Shown piece by piece: positions 48,965 to 57,511 of a DNA stretch of 64,000 bases. Origin of the DNA: Pseudarthrobacter defluvii (GTDB lineage: Bacteria > Actinomycetota > Actinomycetes > Actinomycetales > Micrococcaceae); assembly GCF_030816725.1 (NCBI RefSeq), contig NZ_JAUSYG010000001.1:4278001-4342000 (forward strand), written 5' to 3'. Below the pieces are notes generated by a model that was given only the letters and a program-made list of their open reading frames with translations, had not been told where the DNA came from and made no database searches. A program made the translations under genes and the position numbers. Positions within the stretch are counted from its first letter, which is position 1; every line of letters begins with the position of its first letter.

Positions 48965-49513
48965 TTAGAGGTGCCCGGGCAGGACCTCGCGGGCGAGGTC
49001 GGCGATGCGGCGTTCGTTGGGGAAGGACAGCTTCCGGGCCAGCTCGTGGATGGGTACCCACGCGACATCCACGGCTTCCTGGTCCGGATCGTTCTCGATG
49101 GTGAGCTCGCCGCCGGTGGCGCGCAGGAGGTAGTGGTGAACGGTCTTGTGGACCCGGTGGCCGCTGACGGTGAACCAGTAGTCGATGCTGCCAAGCGGGG
49201 CCAGGATGACGCCCTCGATCCCGGTTTCCTCGGCAATTTCCCGGACAGCGGCCTCTTCGTTGTTTTCCTTGCCTTCCGGGTGGCCCTTCGGCAGGCACCA
49301 CTCGAGGCGTCCGCCCCTGTTAAGGCGGGCGATAATCGCCACCCTCAATTCGGCGTCGGACGTGTCCACTACAACGCCGCCGGCCGAGACTTCCTCAACC
49401 GTGGGCAGCGACGCCGGTGCCGACTGCTGGGCAGGGGCAACGTGCGCACCGATCGCCGACGGCAACGGTGCGTTTGTCCTCCTGCCTGGAGCGCTCGGTA
49501 CTGGATGGGCCAT
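48965..49513 (-). CDS. Nudix hydrolase (MutT4-like)
   Basis: The 182-residue protein has the Nudix box GHPEGKENNEEAAVREIAEETGIEG with all catalytic glutamates, inside a domain at about 42-175. A Pro/Ala-rich leader of about 40 residues precedes it. Nudix enzymes hydrolyse nucleoside diphosphate derivatives. The position next to cca and murJ matches MutT4 of mycobacteria. The substrate is not determined. It is divergent from cca. Confidence 0.9.
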   Translation of the reverse strand: MAHPVPSAPGRRTNAPLPSAIGAHVAPAQQSAPASLPTVEEVSAGGVVVDTSDAELRVAIIARLNRGGRLEWCLPKGHPEGKENNEEAAVREIAEETGIEGVILAPLGSIDYWFTVSGHRVHKTVHHYLLRATGGELTIENDPDQEAVDVAWVPIHELARKLSFPNERRIADLAREVLPGHL

Positions 49514-49673
49514 GGAGTCCACTCTAACGACTGTTGCCCTCCGGTGATGACCGGAACATGACCCCAACATGGACGGGATGTGACGTACTTTCGGGAAGGG
49601 AACACCATTCAGCGCGGATCGTGACGCTTTTTTGGACTGCCGTGGCGCTGGTTTCTGCCAAGCTTAAGGAACT

Positions 49674-51182
49674 ATGGCGCACGCACATCACAAGATTGAT
49701 ACCCACACTGTCGACTTCAAGGTGGATCCGGTGGTCCTGGAGCTCGGGCAGCGCTTCGTGGACGCCGGCCACGAGTTGTCCCTTGTGGGTGGTCCCGTGC
49801 GCGACCTGTTCCTTGGCCGGACCTCCCCAGACCTGGACTTCACCACTGACGCCACTCCCGACCAGACGGTGGCCCTGATCAAGAAGTGGGCGGACAACTT
49901 CTGGGAGATCGGCAAGGCCTTCGGCACCATCGGCATGCGCAAGGCCGGTTTCCAGATCGAGATCACCACCTACCGCGCGGAGGCCTACGATCCGGACTCC
50001 CGCAAACCGGTGGTGGCGTTCGGTTCCTCCCTGACCGATGACCTGCTGCGCCGCGACTTCACCATTAATGCCATGGCGCTGAAGCTGCCTTCCATGGAGC
50101 TGGTGGATCCTTTTGGCGGCGTGCGTGACCTTCACGCCTCCCTGCTGGCCACGCCCGGTTCGCCCGAGGCGTCCTTCTCGGATGACCCCCTGCGGATGAT
50201 GCGTGCGGCCAGGTTCGCCGCCCAGCTGGGGGTCTCCGTCCGCGACGACGTCCGGGAGGCCATGACCAACATGGCGGACCGGATCAAGATCATCTCCGCG
50301 GAGCGGGTCCGGGACGAGCTGGTCAAGCTGATCTGCGGGGCACGGCCCCGCGTGGGCGTGGACCTGCTGGTGGACACGGGCCTGGCCGAGCACGTGCTGC
50401 CCGAGGTGTCCGCCCTTCGCCTGGAAGCCGACGAGCACCACCGGCACAAGGACGTCTACCAGCACTCCCTCCAGGTCCTGGAACAGGCTGCCGGTTTGGA
50501 AACCGGCGCAGAGGGCCCCGTGCCCGGGCCGGACTTCGTGTTGCGCTTCGCAGCATTAATGCACGACGTCGGGAAGCCGGCTACGCGCCGTTTCGAACCG
50601 GGCGGCGCGGTGAGCTTCCGGCACCATGACATGGTGGGTGCCAAGCTCACCACCAAGAGGATGAAGGCGCTGCGGTTCGACAACGACACCACCAAGGCCG
50701 TGGCACGCCTGGTGGAGCTCCATATGCGTTTCTATGGCTACGGCGACGCCGGCTGGAGCGACTCAGCCGTCCGGCGCTACGTCACTGACGCCGGCCCGCT
50801 GCTGGAACGGCTGCACCGGCTCACCCGCTCCGACGTGACCACCCGCAACCAGCGCAAGGCCGAACGGCTCGCCTTCGCCTACGACCACCTCGAATCCCGG
50901 ATCGCCGCACTTCGCGAACAGGAATCCCTGGACGCGGTGCGCCCGGACCTGGACGGAGCGGCGATCATGGCCCTCCTGGGACTAAAACCGGGGCCGGTAG
51001 TGGGCCGCGCCTACAAATTCCTCCTCAACGAGCGCATGGAAGACGGACCGCTGCCCACGGAGGAAGCGGAGGCGCGCCTGCTCCGTTGGTGGGCCGAACA
51101 GCCTGAATCAGCACCTGCCGGACCCGGGGCAGATGCCTCTCCCGCCGTCGTCGAACCTTCACCCGCTGAGGAGTCCAAGTGA
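49674..51182 (+). CDS. cca: CCA-adding tRNA nucleotidyltransferase
   Basis: The 502-residue class II enzyme adds or repairs the 3' CCA of tRNAs. The head domain has LVGGPVRDLFLGRTSPDLDFTTDA with the two metal-binding aspartates, then RRDFTINAMAL and the RRAARFA template region. A C-terminal HD domain (about 255-400) shows HKDVYQHSLQVL and LRFAALMHDVGKP. Because two of the three tRNA genes in this window lack an encoded CCA, the enzyme is essential. The GTG of the next gene overlaps its stop. Confidence 0.94.
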   Translation: MAHAHHKIDTHTVDFKVDPVVLELGQRFVDAGHELSLVGGPVRDLFLGRTSPDLDFTTDATPDQTVALIKKWADNFWEIGKAFGTIGMRKAGFQIEITTYRAEAYDPDSRKPVVAFGSSLTDDLLRRDFTINAMALKLPSMELVDPFGGVRDLHASLLATPGSPEASFSDDPLRMMRAARFAAQLGVSVRDDVREAMTNMADRIKIISAERVRDELVKLICGARPRVGVDLLVDTGLAEHVLPEVSALRLEADEHHRHKDVYQHSLQVLEQAAGLETGAEGPVPGPDFVLRFAALMHDVGKPATRRFEPGGAVSFRHHDMVGAKLTTKRMKALRFDNDTTKAVARLVELHMRFYGYGDAGWSDSAVRRYVTDAGPLLERLHRLTRSDVTTRNQRKAERLAFAYDHLESRIAALREQESLDAVRPDLDGAAIMALLGLKPGPVVGRAYKFLLNERMEDGPLPTEEAEARLLRWWAEQPESAPAGPGADASPAVVEPSPAEESK

Positions 51183-51763
51183 CCAATCCCGCCTTTGCCC
51201 CGCGCCCCCAGCTCTGGATCCTCCGCCACGGCGAGACCGAATGGTCCAAGAGCGGGCAGTACACAGGCCTCACCGACCTTCCCCTGACTGTGGAAGGCGA
51301 ACAGCAGGCCGTGGAGGCCCGCAAGGTGCTGGACGGCGTCGACTTTGACCTGGTGCTCACCTCACCGCTGCGGCGGGCACGGCGGACGGCCGAACTCGCC
51401 GGCTTCCCCGACGCACGGCACGAACCGCTCGCCGTCGAATGGAACTACGGCGACTATGAGGGCATCAGCTCCGACCTGATCCGCAAGGACAACCCCGATT
51501 ACTTGATCTGGACGCACGGCGTGCCCAATGGCGAAACGCTGGACGAGGTGGCAGCGCGGGCGGACAAGATCATCGGCCGGGTCCTGGAATCCGGAATGGA
51601 CAATGTACTGATCGTGGCGCACGGACATTTTTCCCGGATCCTCACCGCGCGCTGGTTGGAACTGCCGCCCACGGAGGGCCGGCACTTTATTTTGGGTACC
51701 GCCAAGGTTTGCACATTGGGGTGGGATAAAAAGACGCCCGCTATTGTCCGGTGGGGACTCTGA
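51179..51763 (+). CDS. Histidine phosphatase family protein
   Basis: The 194-residue protein carries the phosphoglycerate-mutase-like RHGETEWSKSGQYTG motif, the second arginine in TSPLRRARRTAEL, the acid in WNYGDYEG and the second histidine in VAHGHFSRIL. It is a phosphatase of unknown substrate, perhaps acid phosphatase or a sugar-phosphate hydrolase. It is translationally coupled to cca through GTGA. Confidence 0.9.
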   Translation: MTNPAFAPRPQLWILRHGETEWSKSGQYTGLTDLPLTVEGEQQAVEARKVLDGVDFDLVLTSPLRRARRTAELAGFPDARHEPLAVEWNYGDYEGISSDLIRKDNPDYLIWTHGVPNGETLDEVAARADKIIGRVLESGMDNVLIVAHGHFSRILTARWLELPPTEGRHFILGTAKVCTLGWDKKTPAIVRWGL

Positions 51764-51788
51764 ATCTTTTTTCCAAGAAGTTTTGCCT

Positions 51789-51830
51789 TTACCCCAGGAA
51801 TTGCTGGCCTTCTGCTGATTCCTGGGGTAA
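51789..51830 (+). terminator. Terminator after the histidine phosphatase
   Basis: TTACCCCAGGAAT (51789-51801) pairs perfectly with ATTCCTGGGGTAA (51818-51830). The following CTTTGTT is only moderately T-rich. Confidence 0.75.
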
Positions 51831-51839
51831 CTTTGTTCC

Positions 51840-51866
51840 TGACCCAAGGTGATCTGCCTGGGTCTT
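51840..51866 (+). promoter_or_regulatory. Small hairpin in the leader of the first micro-ORF
   Basis: GACCCA-(A)-GG pairs with CC-TGGGTC around TGATCTG, just after the terminator and about 50 bases before the AAAGGAGG of the micro-ORF. It may be a leader structure; its role is unknown. Confidence 0.35.
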
Positions 51867-51916
51867 AGACCGCATCGCAATCAACGCAGCGGACAGCAGA
51901 AAAGGAGGTTGGGATA

Positions 51917-52051
51917 ATGATGACTTTGACTGGCGAATGGAATGCCCCCGTCAATGCGTTCCCGGCCTTTGCTGATCACGCGCGCGTAGCCTCGGTCTAC
52001 TCCGGTTCCCGCCGCACGGTTGCCTTCCCGGGCTCGCCGCGGCGCCGCTAA
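51917..52051 (+). CDS. Micro-ORF 1, 44 residues, function unknown
   Basis: An ATG at 51917 follows a perfect AAAGGAGG (51901-51907 region) at eight bases and opens a 44-residue frame MMTLTGEWNAPVNAFPAF, ending in the very basic GSRRTVAFPGSPRRR. No signal peptide or helix is evident. The strong ribosome binding site argues for real translation. It could be a leader peptide or a stand-alone small protein. I recognise no family. Confidence 0.55.
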   Translation: MMTLTGEWNAPVNAFPAFADHARVASVYSGSRRTVAFPGSPRRR

Positions 52052-52378
52052 CCGGCACCAGCATCAGCAGGCGGGCCGGAGCTTTGGCTCCCGCCCGGCT
52101 CCGGACCGCTGCGTTTCCCCGCTGACTCCCTGGAAAAGCTCCTGGCATAGCCCCTGCGCTGTACTCGAATAGTCCCTGCCCGAAAGAGTTCTGAGGCAAT
52201 TCCCTTACGGCTTCTTTCCTGGGCAGCACCCATTAAATTGCGCTGCCTGCGTGCAATTTCCGCTAATTCCCTTTGTGGAGTCCCCGCGCCCGTATTTATG
52301 CGGTTTGTTGCGCCTAAAAGCCGGGCTAATTCAACGTGCCATTTTTCACTCAGTGATCAAAGAAAGGAGGTGGCTTCC
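52052..52378. promoter_or_regulatory. Spacer between two micro-ORFs
   Basis: This 327-bp stretch is AT-richer than its surroundings toward the right and contains no convincing gene. TTGTTG (52305-52310) and TAATTC (52327-52332), 16 bases apart, are a possible promoter for the second micro-ORF. CCGGAGC/GCTCCGG forms a small hairpin near 52075-52103. Confidence 0.35.
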
Positions 52379-52510
52379 TTGATGGAAAAGATCATGGGAC
52401 TCCTGTCCCGCACCCTGCAGCGCCGCAGTTCCTTCAACAGCGCCCTGCTGGAGCACCATCGGAACGATGTCTTCGTGCTCCTGCACCAGCAGCTGGGCGG
52501 CCTGCGCTGA
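52379..52510 (+). CDS. Micro-ORF 2, 42-43 residues, function unknown
   Basis: A TTG at 52379 lies eight bases after a perfect AAAGGAGG and is followed directly by an in-frame ATG (52382). The product reads MEKIMGLLSRTLQRRSSFN, then SALLEHHRNDVFVLLHQQLGGLR. It should form two amphipathic helices with basic faces. No family is recognised. It shares the AAAGGAGG design with the micro-ORF 460 bp upstream, which suggests both are highly translated. Confidence 0.55.
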   Translation: MMEKIMGLLSRTLQRRSSFNSALLEHHRNDVFVLLHQQLGGLR

Positions 52511-52573
52511 CGGCCGGCCCCGTTCCTGCCAACACTGATCCGCCAGGACGGGGCCGGCGGTAAGCTCGATGCC

Positions 52574-54007
52574 ATGCACGAGACCCAGCCGCCGGAGGAT
52601 GCACGACGGCCCCGAATCGTGGTGCCCAGCCGCAGCGACAACCTGCTGCGGAATTTCACGGAGGTGGTCGGTGGCCCGTTGGGGACCAGGACGGAACCGG
52701 GCGTGGTCTCCCCCGGCCGCTTTACGGTGGAGAGGGTGCTCATCGTCCTTACGGCGCTGGCAGCCCTGCTGGGGATCCTGCTGAAGGGGTACTGCCGGGC
52801 CAACGGCTGGGAGACGCCCACACAGTTCTACGCCACCTGCTACTCGGACTTCCCTGAACTGTTCCGGAACCGTGGGATGGCGGATGGCATCTTCCCCATC
52901 CTGGGCAGCGGCAGCCAGTTCGAATACCCGGTGCTCATCGGACTGATCGCAGGCATCACTGCCTGGTTGGTGCCCGGCGGAGATATCAACGCCATGGCTC
53001 TGGCCTACTTCGATATCAACACCCTGCTGCTGGCGGCGGTGGCCATGGTCACCGTGGTGGTGGTGGCGCGCATGCCCGGCCGCCGGCCCTGGGATGCGGC
53101 CATGGTGGCGGTTGCACCGGGGATCGTGCTCGCCGGCACCATCAACTGGGATCTGTGGGCTGCCTGCCTGCTTGCCGTGGGCATGTATTTTTTCGCCAGG
53201 AGGCGGCCCGTACTTGCGGGCGTGCTGATCGGGCTGGCCACCGCCACCAAGCTGTATCCACTCCTGGTCCTGGGAGCCATACTGCTGCTCGCGGTCCGGA
53301 CCGGTAAATGGCGGCCGTTCCTGGTCACTGCGGGCAGTGCGGCCGGGACGTGGCTGCTGGTTAATCTTCCGTTCGCGGCGGTAAACCCTTCCGGGTGGGG
53401 CTATTTCTTCCAGTACAGTGCCGACAGGGGCGCGGGATACAGCTCGGCCTGGTTTGCCTACAACCTGGTGGCGGGCAGGTTGGGCTGGTCCACGCTGGGG
53501 GCCGACGGTGTCAGCGTCCTGTCCGCGGGGTTCTTTGTGCTGGCCTGTGCCGGGATTGCGGTTGTCGCCCTGACGGCGCCCCGTCGTCCCCGTTTGGCCC
53601 AGCTCGCCTTCCTGATCGTCGCAGCGTTCATCTTCACCAGCAAGGTCTATTCACCCCAGTACGTGGTGTGGCTGATCCCGCTCCTGGCCCTGGCCCGGCC
53701 GCGGTGGCGCGACTTCATGGTCTGGCAGGGCATCGAAGCCCTGCATTGGGCTGCGGTCTGGATGTACCTTGGACAAGTGACCAGCGCAGGTTCCTCCCAG
53801 CACAACCTGGACATGCCGTACTACGTCCTGGCCGTTGCCGCGCACATGGCCGCGGTGGCGTACCTCATGGTGCGGGTCACCTGGGACATCTACAACCCCG
53901 CTTACGACCCCATCCGCCGGCACCACGTTGACGATCCTCATGGCGGTCCCTTCGCCGACGCCGCGGACCGTTCGCCTCTACCTTTGAAAGCAAGGTCCCA
54001 TGCCTGA
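52574..54007 (+). CDS. GT87-family membrane glycosyltransferase (DUF2029)
   Basis: The 477-residue protein has about ten to twelve membrane helices, a conserved external loop after the first helix (YCYSDFPELFRNRGM-like) with DFPELF acids, and GVLIGLATATKLYPLLVLGA, the family's typical mid-protein motif. GT87 enzymes use polyprenyl-phosphate sugars to build envelope mannans or arabinans in Actinobacteria. The acceptor is unknown. It overlaps the next gene by eight bases. Confidence 0.85.
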   Translation: MHETQPPEDARRPRIVVPSRSDNLLRNFTEVVGGPLGTRTEPGVVSPGRFTVERVLIVLTALAALLGILLKGYCRANGWETPTQFYATCYSDFPELFRNRGMADGIFPILGSGSQFEYPVLIGLIAGITAWLVPGGDINAMALAYFDINTLLLAAVAMVTVVVVARMPGRRPWDAAMVAVAPGIVLAGTINWDLWAACLLAVGMYFFARRRPVLAGVLIGLATATKLYPLLVLGAILLLAVRTGKWRPFLVTAGSAAGTWLLVNLPFAAVNPSGWGYFFQYSADRGAGYSSAWFAYNLVAGRLGWSTLGADGVSVLSAGFFVLACAGIAVVALTAPRRPRLAQLAFLIVAAFIFTSKVYSPQYVVWLIPLLALARPRWRDFMVWQGIEALHWAAVWMYLGQVTSAGSSQHNLDMPYYVLAVAAHMAAVAYLMVRVTWDIYNPAYDPIRRHHVDDPHGGPFADAADRSPLPLKARSHA

Positions 54008-55439
54008 TGTCACGGTAGTAGGCTCCGGTCCGAACGGGCTCTCGGCAGCGGCGGTCATGGCACGCGCCGGGCTCTCAGTGGAGGTCTTCGAGGCAGCATC
54101 AAAGATCGGTGGTGGCACACGGACCACCGAGTTGATGCAGCCCGGCCACTTCCACGACGTTTGCTCCGCCGTGCATCCGATGGCCGTGGCTTCCCCGTTC
54201 TTCCGCGCCTTCGAGCTGCCCCGAAGGGTTGACCTGATCACCCCGGAGATCTCCTTTGGGTCGCCGCTGGAGGGTGGCCGCGCAGCGCTGGCGTACAAGT
54301 CGCTGGACAGGACGGCGGAAGCACTTGGACAGGATGGCCCGGCCTACCGCCGGCTCATGGAACCGCTGGTCCGCCATATCGATGACGTCATGGACTTGAC
54401 CCAGAACCAGCTCCTCCGGGTCCCCCGGAACCCGCTCATAGCGGGCATCTACGGGCTGCGGACCCTGGAACAAGGCACCGGTCTCTGGAACCTCCGGTTC
54501 CGGGAAGAGCTTGCACCGGCCCTCCTGAGCGGGGTGGCTGCCCACGCCATTTCACACCTGCCGTCCCTGGCAGCCTCCGGGGCGGGTCTCATGCTTGGTG
54601 CCCTGGGACATGCAGGGGGATGGCCCATCCCCCGCGGCGGTTCCGCCTCGATCGCGGCAGCACTGGCGGATGACATCCGCGCCCACGGCGGCGTGATCCA
54701 CACTGAAACACCCATAGACAGGCTGGAGCAGCTCCCGGCCGCCCGGGCCACCCTGCTGGACGTGGCCCCCCGGGGACTTCTAAACATGGCAGGCAGCTCA
54801 CTTCCGGGCCACTATCGGCGGGCTCTGGAGCGTTTCCGCTACGGCAACGGTTCCTGCAAGGTCGATTTCATCCTGTCCGGCCCGGTGCCCTGGCAAGGTG
54901 CGGGACTTTCCGACGCCGGTACCGTCCATGTCGGCGGTACGAGGGCTGAATTGGCACGCTCCGAAAACGAAGTCAGTGCCGGTCGCCATCCCGAGCGGCC
55001 TTACGTACTCGTGGCCCAGCCGTCCCGCTTTGACTCCAGCCGGGCCCCTGCAGGCAGGCACACGTTGTGGACCTACTGCCATGTCCCCTCCGGCTCCACC
55101 AAGGACATGACCAGCCAGGTGGTGGCCCAGCTGGAACGGTTCGCGCCCGGCTTCCGCGACCTGGTGGTGGAATCGCACGTCATCACAGCGGCGGAGTTGG
55201 CTGAGTACAACCGCAACTACGTCGGTGGCGACTTCAGCGCCGGCATCATGGACGTGCGCGGGCTGATCCAGAAGCCGGTGGTCTCCCCAGTTCCGTGGCG
55301 GACGCCGTTGCTGGGCGTCTACCTGTGCTCGTCCTCCACGCCGCCGGGCCCGGGGGTGACGGGCATGCCCGGGATGCATGCCGCCAGGTACGCCCTCAAG
55401 GACGTCTTCAAGCTGCCGCTCCCGGACCTGGGCTTTTAG
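54000..55439 (+). CDS. FAD-dependent phytoene-desaturase-like oxidoreductase
   Basis: The 479-residue protein opens with the dinucleotide-binding VTVVGSGPNGLSAAAVMARAGLSVEVFEA and GGGTRTTEL motifs of the NAD(P)/FAD amine oxidase and carotenoid desaturase group. The C-terminal FAD contact is VYLCSSSTPPGPGVTGMPGMHAA. Carotenoid partners (crtB, crtE) are not in view, so a carotenoid role is not supported by context. Start and glycosyltransferase stop overlap. Confidence 0.85.
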   Translation: MPDVTVVGSGPNGLSAAAVMARAGLSVEVFEAASKIGGGTRTTELMQPGHFHDVCSAVHPMAVASPFFRAFELPRRVDLITPEISFGSPLEGGRAALAYKSLDRTAEALGQDGPAYRRLMEPLVRHIDDVMDLTQNQLLRVPRNPLIAGIYGLRTLEQGTGLWNLRFREELAPALLSGVAAHAISHLPSLAASGAGLMLGALGHAGGWPIPRGGSASIAAALADDIRAHGGVIHTETPIDRLEQLPAARATLLDVAPRGLLNMAGSSLPGHYRRALERFRYGNGSCKVDFILSGPVPWQGAGLSDAGTVHVGGTRAELARSENEVSAGRHPERPYVLVAQPSRFDSSRAPAGRHTLWTYCHVPSGSTKDMTSQVVAQLERFAPGFRDLVVESHVITAAELAEYNRNYVGGDFSAGIMDVRGLIQKPVVSPVPWRTPLLGVYLCSSSTPPGPGVTGMPGMHAARYALKDVFKLPLPDLGF

Positions 55440-55447
55440 GGTCCTGA

Positions 55448-55471
55448 CCTGCTGCGCCGTGGCGCAGCAGG
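55448..55471. repeat. Tight hairpin between the oxidoreductase and PBP genes
   Basis: CCTGCTGCGCC and GGCGCAGCAGG are perfect complements separated by two bases, eight bases past the oxidoreductase stop. There is no T run, so it may slow polymerase or protect RNA rather than terminate. Confidence 0.5.
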
Positions 55472-55497
55472 CGGCCGGGCCGGGGGATAATGGCGCG

Positions 55498-57486
55498 ATG
55501 GGGAAATCAACAAAACTTTCGCTGGCCGTAGCTGCGCTCATCCTCGGAACCTCGCTGGTGGCCTGCGACGACGGAAAATCCGGGGCGGAAGCCGCCGCAC
55601 AACAGTTGGCCGGCGCGGTCTCGGCACTGGATGTCGGGTCCGTGGCCTTTGACGGCAAGGACGCCGCAGCGGCCAACGACCAGCTCAAGCAGGTCTTCGC
55701 GGCCCTGGACCCGCAAAAACCAGAGGTCCAGGCAGGCGGACTCACGCTGGACGGGGACAAGGCATCCGCACCGCTGGACTACACCTGGAAGTTCGGCGAT
55801 GCGGAGTGGAAGTACACCCTGGCGGCGAACTTCAAGAAGTCCGGCGACAAGTGGCTTACCGTCTGGGACCCGGCCATGCTGGCACCGGGCCTTGCGGACA
55901 GCGAGATTGTGACAAAGGGCTCCCAGTCACCCAAACGGGCAGACATCCTGGGTGCCGGTGATGTCCCGCTGGTGACCTACCGTCCGGTGGTGAACGTGGG
56001 GATCGACAAACCGCAGCTTGGCGGCGCAGATCCCGCGGATTCGGCAGGAAAGCTGGCAGCGTTGGTAGGCGTGGACCCCGCCGCTTACGTGCAGCAGGTC
56101 AAGGCAGCAGGTGCCCAGGCCTTCGTGTCCGCAATCACCCTGCGGGAAGAGGGCCGGACCATCTCCAATGAGCAGATCCAGGCCATCCCGGGTGCCCGTG
56201 GCATTCCAGCATCAATCCCGCTGGCCCCGAGCCGGACGTTCGCCCGTGCCGTGCTCGGCTCGGTGGGGGAAGCCTCCGCCGAGCAGATCGAGGCATCAAA
56301 CGGCGCCCTGGTTGCCGGCGACGTCACCGGCATCGGCGGGCTCCAGCAGCAGTACGATGAACAGCTCCGCGGATCGGATGCCGTCGTGGTCCGTGCACAG
56401 CGTGCCGACCTGACCCGCGAACAGATCCAGTCCGCGGGCACCGACCCCCGCCGCGTCCTCTTCCAGGTGGACCCCAAGCCCGGGACCCCGCTGAAGACCA
56501 CCCTCGATCCCCGGCTGCAGACGCTGGCCGAGAGCACCTTGGACAAAGTGGGGCCCGCGTCCGCCATCGTGGCGCTGCGTCCTTCCACGGGGGCCGTGCT
56601 GGCAGCGGCCTCCGGGCCGGGCAGCAACGGTTACAACACTGCGATGCTGGGGCAGTACGCCCCGGGCTCCATCTTCAAGATGGTTGATTCCCTTGCCATG
56701 TTCCGCAACGGCATGACGCCGGACTCCACCGTCCAGTGCACCCCCACCCTTACCGTGGACGGACGGACCTTCAAGAACTCCGAAGGCTATCCGGAATCCT
56801 CGCTGGGGGCGGTGACACTGCGGGATGCCTTCGCGCATTCCTGCAATACGGCCTTCATCTCGCAGCGCGATTCCGTCTCACAGGGCCAGCTCGAAGCCGC
56901 CGCCACGTCCATGGGAGTGGCGGTCGAGGCGCCCAAACTTGGTGCGGAAGCCTTCCTGGGTTCCGTCCCCGGTGAGGCCCAGGGCACCGAACACGCGGCA
57001 TCCATGATCGGCCAGGGCAAGGTGCTGCTGTCCCCGCTGGCTGCGGCGATCATGGCCGGATCCGTCGCCAAGGGTGCCCCGGTTTCGGCTCAACTGGTCC
57101 TTAATCCCGACGCCGGTGCTCCCGCCGCCGGAACGACCGCAGGCTCGACCGCTCCAGCAGCCGAAGCGTCGGCCACCGCTACGGCTGAAGCGCCCTCAAC
57201 GGCGTCGGACAAACCCATCACCGCAGCCGAAGCGGCCTCGCTGGCCGACATGATGCGCGCCGTCGTAACGTCCGGGCACGCAGGCTTCCTCTCCAGCGTC
57301 CCGGGGGCACCGGTGGGGGCCAAGACCGGAACCGCCGAATTCGGCACAGAGAACCCGCCCAAGACCCACGCCTGGATCGTTGCCGTCCACGGCGACCTGG
57401 CCGTGGCCGTCTTCGTGGAGGACGGCGGCCTGGGCGCCACCACCTCCGGCCCGCTGCTGAAGCAGTTCCTTACCGCCGCCGGCTAG
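55498..57486 (+). CDS. Lipoprotein class B penicillin-binding protein (transpeptidase)
   Basis: The 662-residue protein has a lipoprotein signal with LVAC lipobox (C23), an NTF2-like MecA_N domain (about 30-150), a dimerisation region and a transpeptidase domain (about 330-660). The active serine is S391 in PGSIFKMV, followed by the SCN motif in AHSCNTAF and KTGTAEFG. An Ala/Thr/Ser-rich insertion (about 545-580) interrupts the domain before KTG. This layout resembles PBP2a/PBP3-type low-affinity enzymes, but beta-lactam affinity cannot be read from sequence. ATG chosen at 55498 before the signal peptide. Confidence 0.88.
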   Translation: MGKSTKLSLAVAALILGTSLVACDDGKSGAEAAAQQLAGAVSALDVGSVAFDGKDAAAANDQLKQVFAALDPQKPEVQAGGLTLDGDKASAPLDYTWKFGDAEWKYTLAANFKKSGDKWLTVWDPAMLAPGLADSEIVTKGSQSPKRADILGAGDVPLVTYRPVVNVGIDKPQLGGADPADSAGKLAALVGVDPAAYVQQVKAAGAQAFVSAITLREEGRTISNEQIQAIPGARGIPASIPLAPSRTFARAVLGSVGEASAEQIEASNGALVAGDVTGIGGLQQQYDEQLRGSDAVVVRAQRADLTREQIQSAGTDPRRVLFQVDPKPGTPLKTTLDPRLQTLAESTLDKVGPASAIVALRPSTGAVLAAASGPGSNGYNTAMLGQYAPGSIFKMVDSLAMFRNGMTPDSTVQCTPTLTVDGRTFKNSEGYPESSLGAVTLRDAFAHSCNTAFISQRDSVSQGQLEAAATSMGVAVEAPKLGAEAFLGSVPGEAQGTEHAASMIGQGKVLLSPLAAAIMAGSVAKGAPVSAQLVLNPDAGAPAAGTTAGSTAPAAEASATATAEAPSTASDKPITAAEAASLADMMRAVVTSGHAGFLSSVPGAPVGAKTGTAEFGTENPPKTHAWIVAVHGDLAVAVFVEDGGLGATTSGPLLKQFLTAAG

Positions 57487-57511
57487 GAACAGGCATGGGA
57501 GGATTGACGGC

